NCBI RefSeq assembly: GCF_026210795.1
Contig: NC_089431.1
Coordinates: 1,612,001-1,676,000 of the forward strand
DNA length: 64,000 nt
Direction of reading: 5' to 3'
DNA from: Rhizophagus irregularis
Lineage: Eukaryota > Glomeromycota > Glomeromycetes > Glomerales > Glomeraceae
In this document: positions 62,805 through 64,000 of the stretch, piece after piece
Layout: every line of letters starts with the position of its first letter
How positions within the stretch are numbered: position 1 is the first letter of the stretch
Notes under the pieces: model-generated
The model's database searches: none
What the model was told of the DNA's origin: nothing
What the model saw: the letters and a program-made list of their open reading frames with translations, nothing else
Position numbers and translations under genes: made by a program

Positions 62805-64000
62805 ATAGCTACAAAACGTGGTGAAAAACGAAATATTGATGATAATGAAAGAATCTCAAGACGTAATACTGAGAAGAGTAGTGAAGCCGAGAAACGAATA
62901 AGATTATCAGACGATAATGTTGAAGGTATATATGACATGATATGTATCATATTTTTTATAAGAAATTATATAATATATAGTAATTATATTTTATTGTTAA
63001 AGTTAATAAAAAAACAATAGAAAAACTATTAAGAACCAATTCGCAGATAATTTCTAAGCTTGAAGTTCTTATTACCAGACAAAAAAATCTTGAAACCCGT
63101 CTCTCGGGTATAGAAAAAAAGCTCAACGATGATAACAAAAATAATAATACAATAGATCCGGAGTATATAAAGGTAATAAAGATGAATATTATTTAATGTA
63201 AACCTGAAATGCTAACCTCATTTGATTAGGAGCTTGTTAAGAAGGTGTCAAAAATTTTATTTGAAAATTTTGTTTATCCTTCGCAAGAAGAGTACAGACT
63301 TGCTACCGAAAAATATTTAAAAGATGAAAATCCAGAATTTATACGCCAGTTCAAAAAAAATCAATGGATTCTTTTTTTCGAAAAAAAAAATTGCCCAACT
63401 GTAAGTTAAAGCAATTATGAATTTTATTAAATTTCATACTAATATTTTTTTTAATAGTTAGTACAACAACATAGGAGTATAAGAGGGACGTTCACGTCCA
63501 GAGTAAAAGATGTAATGTATTCCGTTTATGAAGCAACTGGGCATAAATTACCGTCCATTAACACTCAGGCTAGTCCGTCAAAGATTCAGGAATGGAAGAG
63601 TAAGCCGGAGGTGAAAAGATGTTACAACATCCTATTTAAAAAGGTTAAAGATGGACAACCTACGACATATATGTCGCTGATAATTGATAAGTTGCGAAAA
63701 GATAATAAAAATCCCTCAAAAACACAAATAGCGTATGCGATTAGCATATGTGAAACGTACTTAAATCCTAATAATCAAAACATTCAAATGAGTGAAAGTA
63801 TAATGAAGTCGAAGATAATCAACAACTTAGTAAGTTTTTAATTTACAATTTGCAAAATGTGAATTATTTGAATTACAGTTTATTTATTTATTTGTTGGTT
63901 TTTAGCAAAAGTTGGAAAATAGGGATAAATTTACACATTCGGACGATGATTCTCATGATGGTAATGATGTAGATGATGGTGGTAATGGAGCAGCTGACGA
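62805..64000 (+). CDS. Plavaka-2 accessory gene, partial at the window end
   Basis: Exons 62805-62925, 63003-63172, 63230-63400, 63458-63829 and from 63906 on join in frame. The start is basic (TKRGEKRNIDDNERIS), then a coiled coil (EKLLRTNSQIISKLEV), the shared domain (KKVSKILFENFVYPSQEEY, QWILFFEKKNCPT, SKIQEWKSKPEVKRCY, YAISICETYLNPNNQN) and an acidic tail cut by the window end. The same blocks occur in order at 35700-37505. The frame opens at ATA (62805) where ATG would be expected; either a start was lost or an earlier exon exists. Function is unknown. Confidence 0.6.

Overview
The window looks like nuclear DNA of an AT-rich, transposon-dense fungus with many short introns. The best guess from gene content is an arbuscular mycorrhizal fungus of the Rhizophagus type: Ty3/gypsy elements, Plavaka-like DNA transposons, an AMN1-type F-box/LRR gene, a Crinkler-type N-terminus and a SAM-PD-(D/E)XK protein. 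This species guess rests on family recognition, not on a search. I saw no rRNA, tRNA or CRISPR array.

Layout. 1-2781: 3' part of a LINE (RNase H, zinc-binding motif, poly(A) tail). 3330-5470: a spliced gene on the minus strand, unrecognised, whose middle exons are a tandemly repeated two-exon cassette. 6819-6957: a small TA-flanked inverted-repeat element. 7278-28520: three nested transposons. A hAT-like non-autonomous element holds a Ty3/gypsy element (gypsy-A, 9043-28505), which is split inside its reverse transcriptase by a younger gypsy element (gypsy-B, 14037-24943). Both gypsy elements are read on the minus strand, and the duplications CCGT and GCGG are readable. The gypsy-B LTRs (1111 bp) look identical; the gypsy-A LTRs (493 bp) differ at two sites. 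gypsy-B carries a thymidylate-kinase-like domain fused behind RNase H, and its gag and protease are separated only by UGA-CUA.

29720-31301: a decayed membrane-protein gene. 31437-37917: a complete Plavaka-like transposon (Plavaka-1) with divergent transposase and accessory genes. 37918-41773: mostly non-coding, with a palindrome and foldback remnants. 41774-55208: a less AT-rich block with few introns. It holds an AEP-primase/SF3-helicase pseudogene (hit by a MITE with an 8-bp duplication), a tyrosine-recombinase-like pseudogene, a retropepsin-like pseudogene, an F-box/LRR gene, small ORFs, a Crinkler-like header, an intact SAM-PD-(D/E)XK gene and a coiled-coil/zinc pseudogene. 56170-56830: a 50-bp minisatellite. 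57194-57834: a small Myb/SANT gene of four exons. 58644-64000: a second Plavaka-like element (Plavaka-2) with the same divergent gene pair, cut by the window end.

Functionally this is a transposon graveyard with a few live parts. gypsy-B appears intact, and Plavaka-2 is nearly so. The primase-helicase next to a recombinase may be the remains of one self-replicating element. Many broken genes carry stops explained by C:G to T:A changes.
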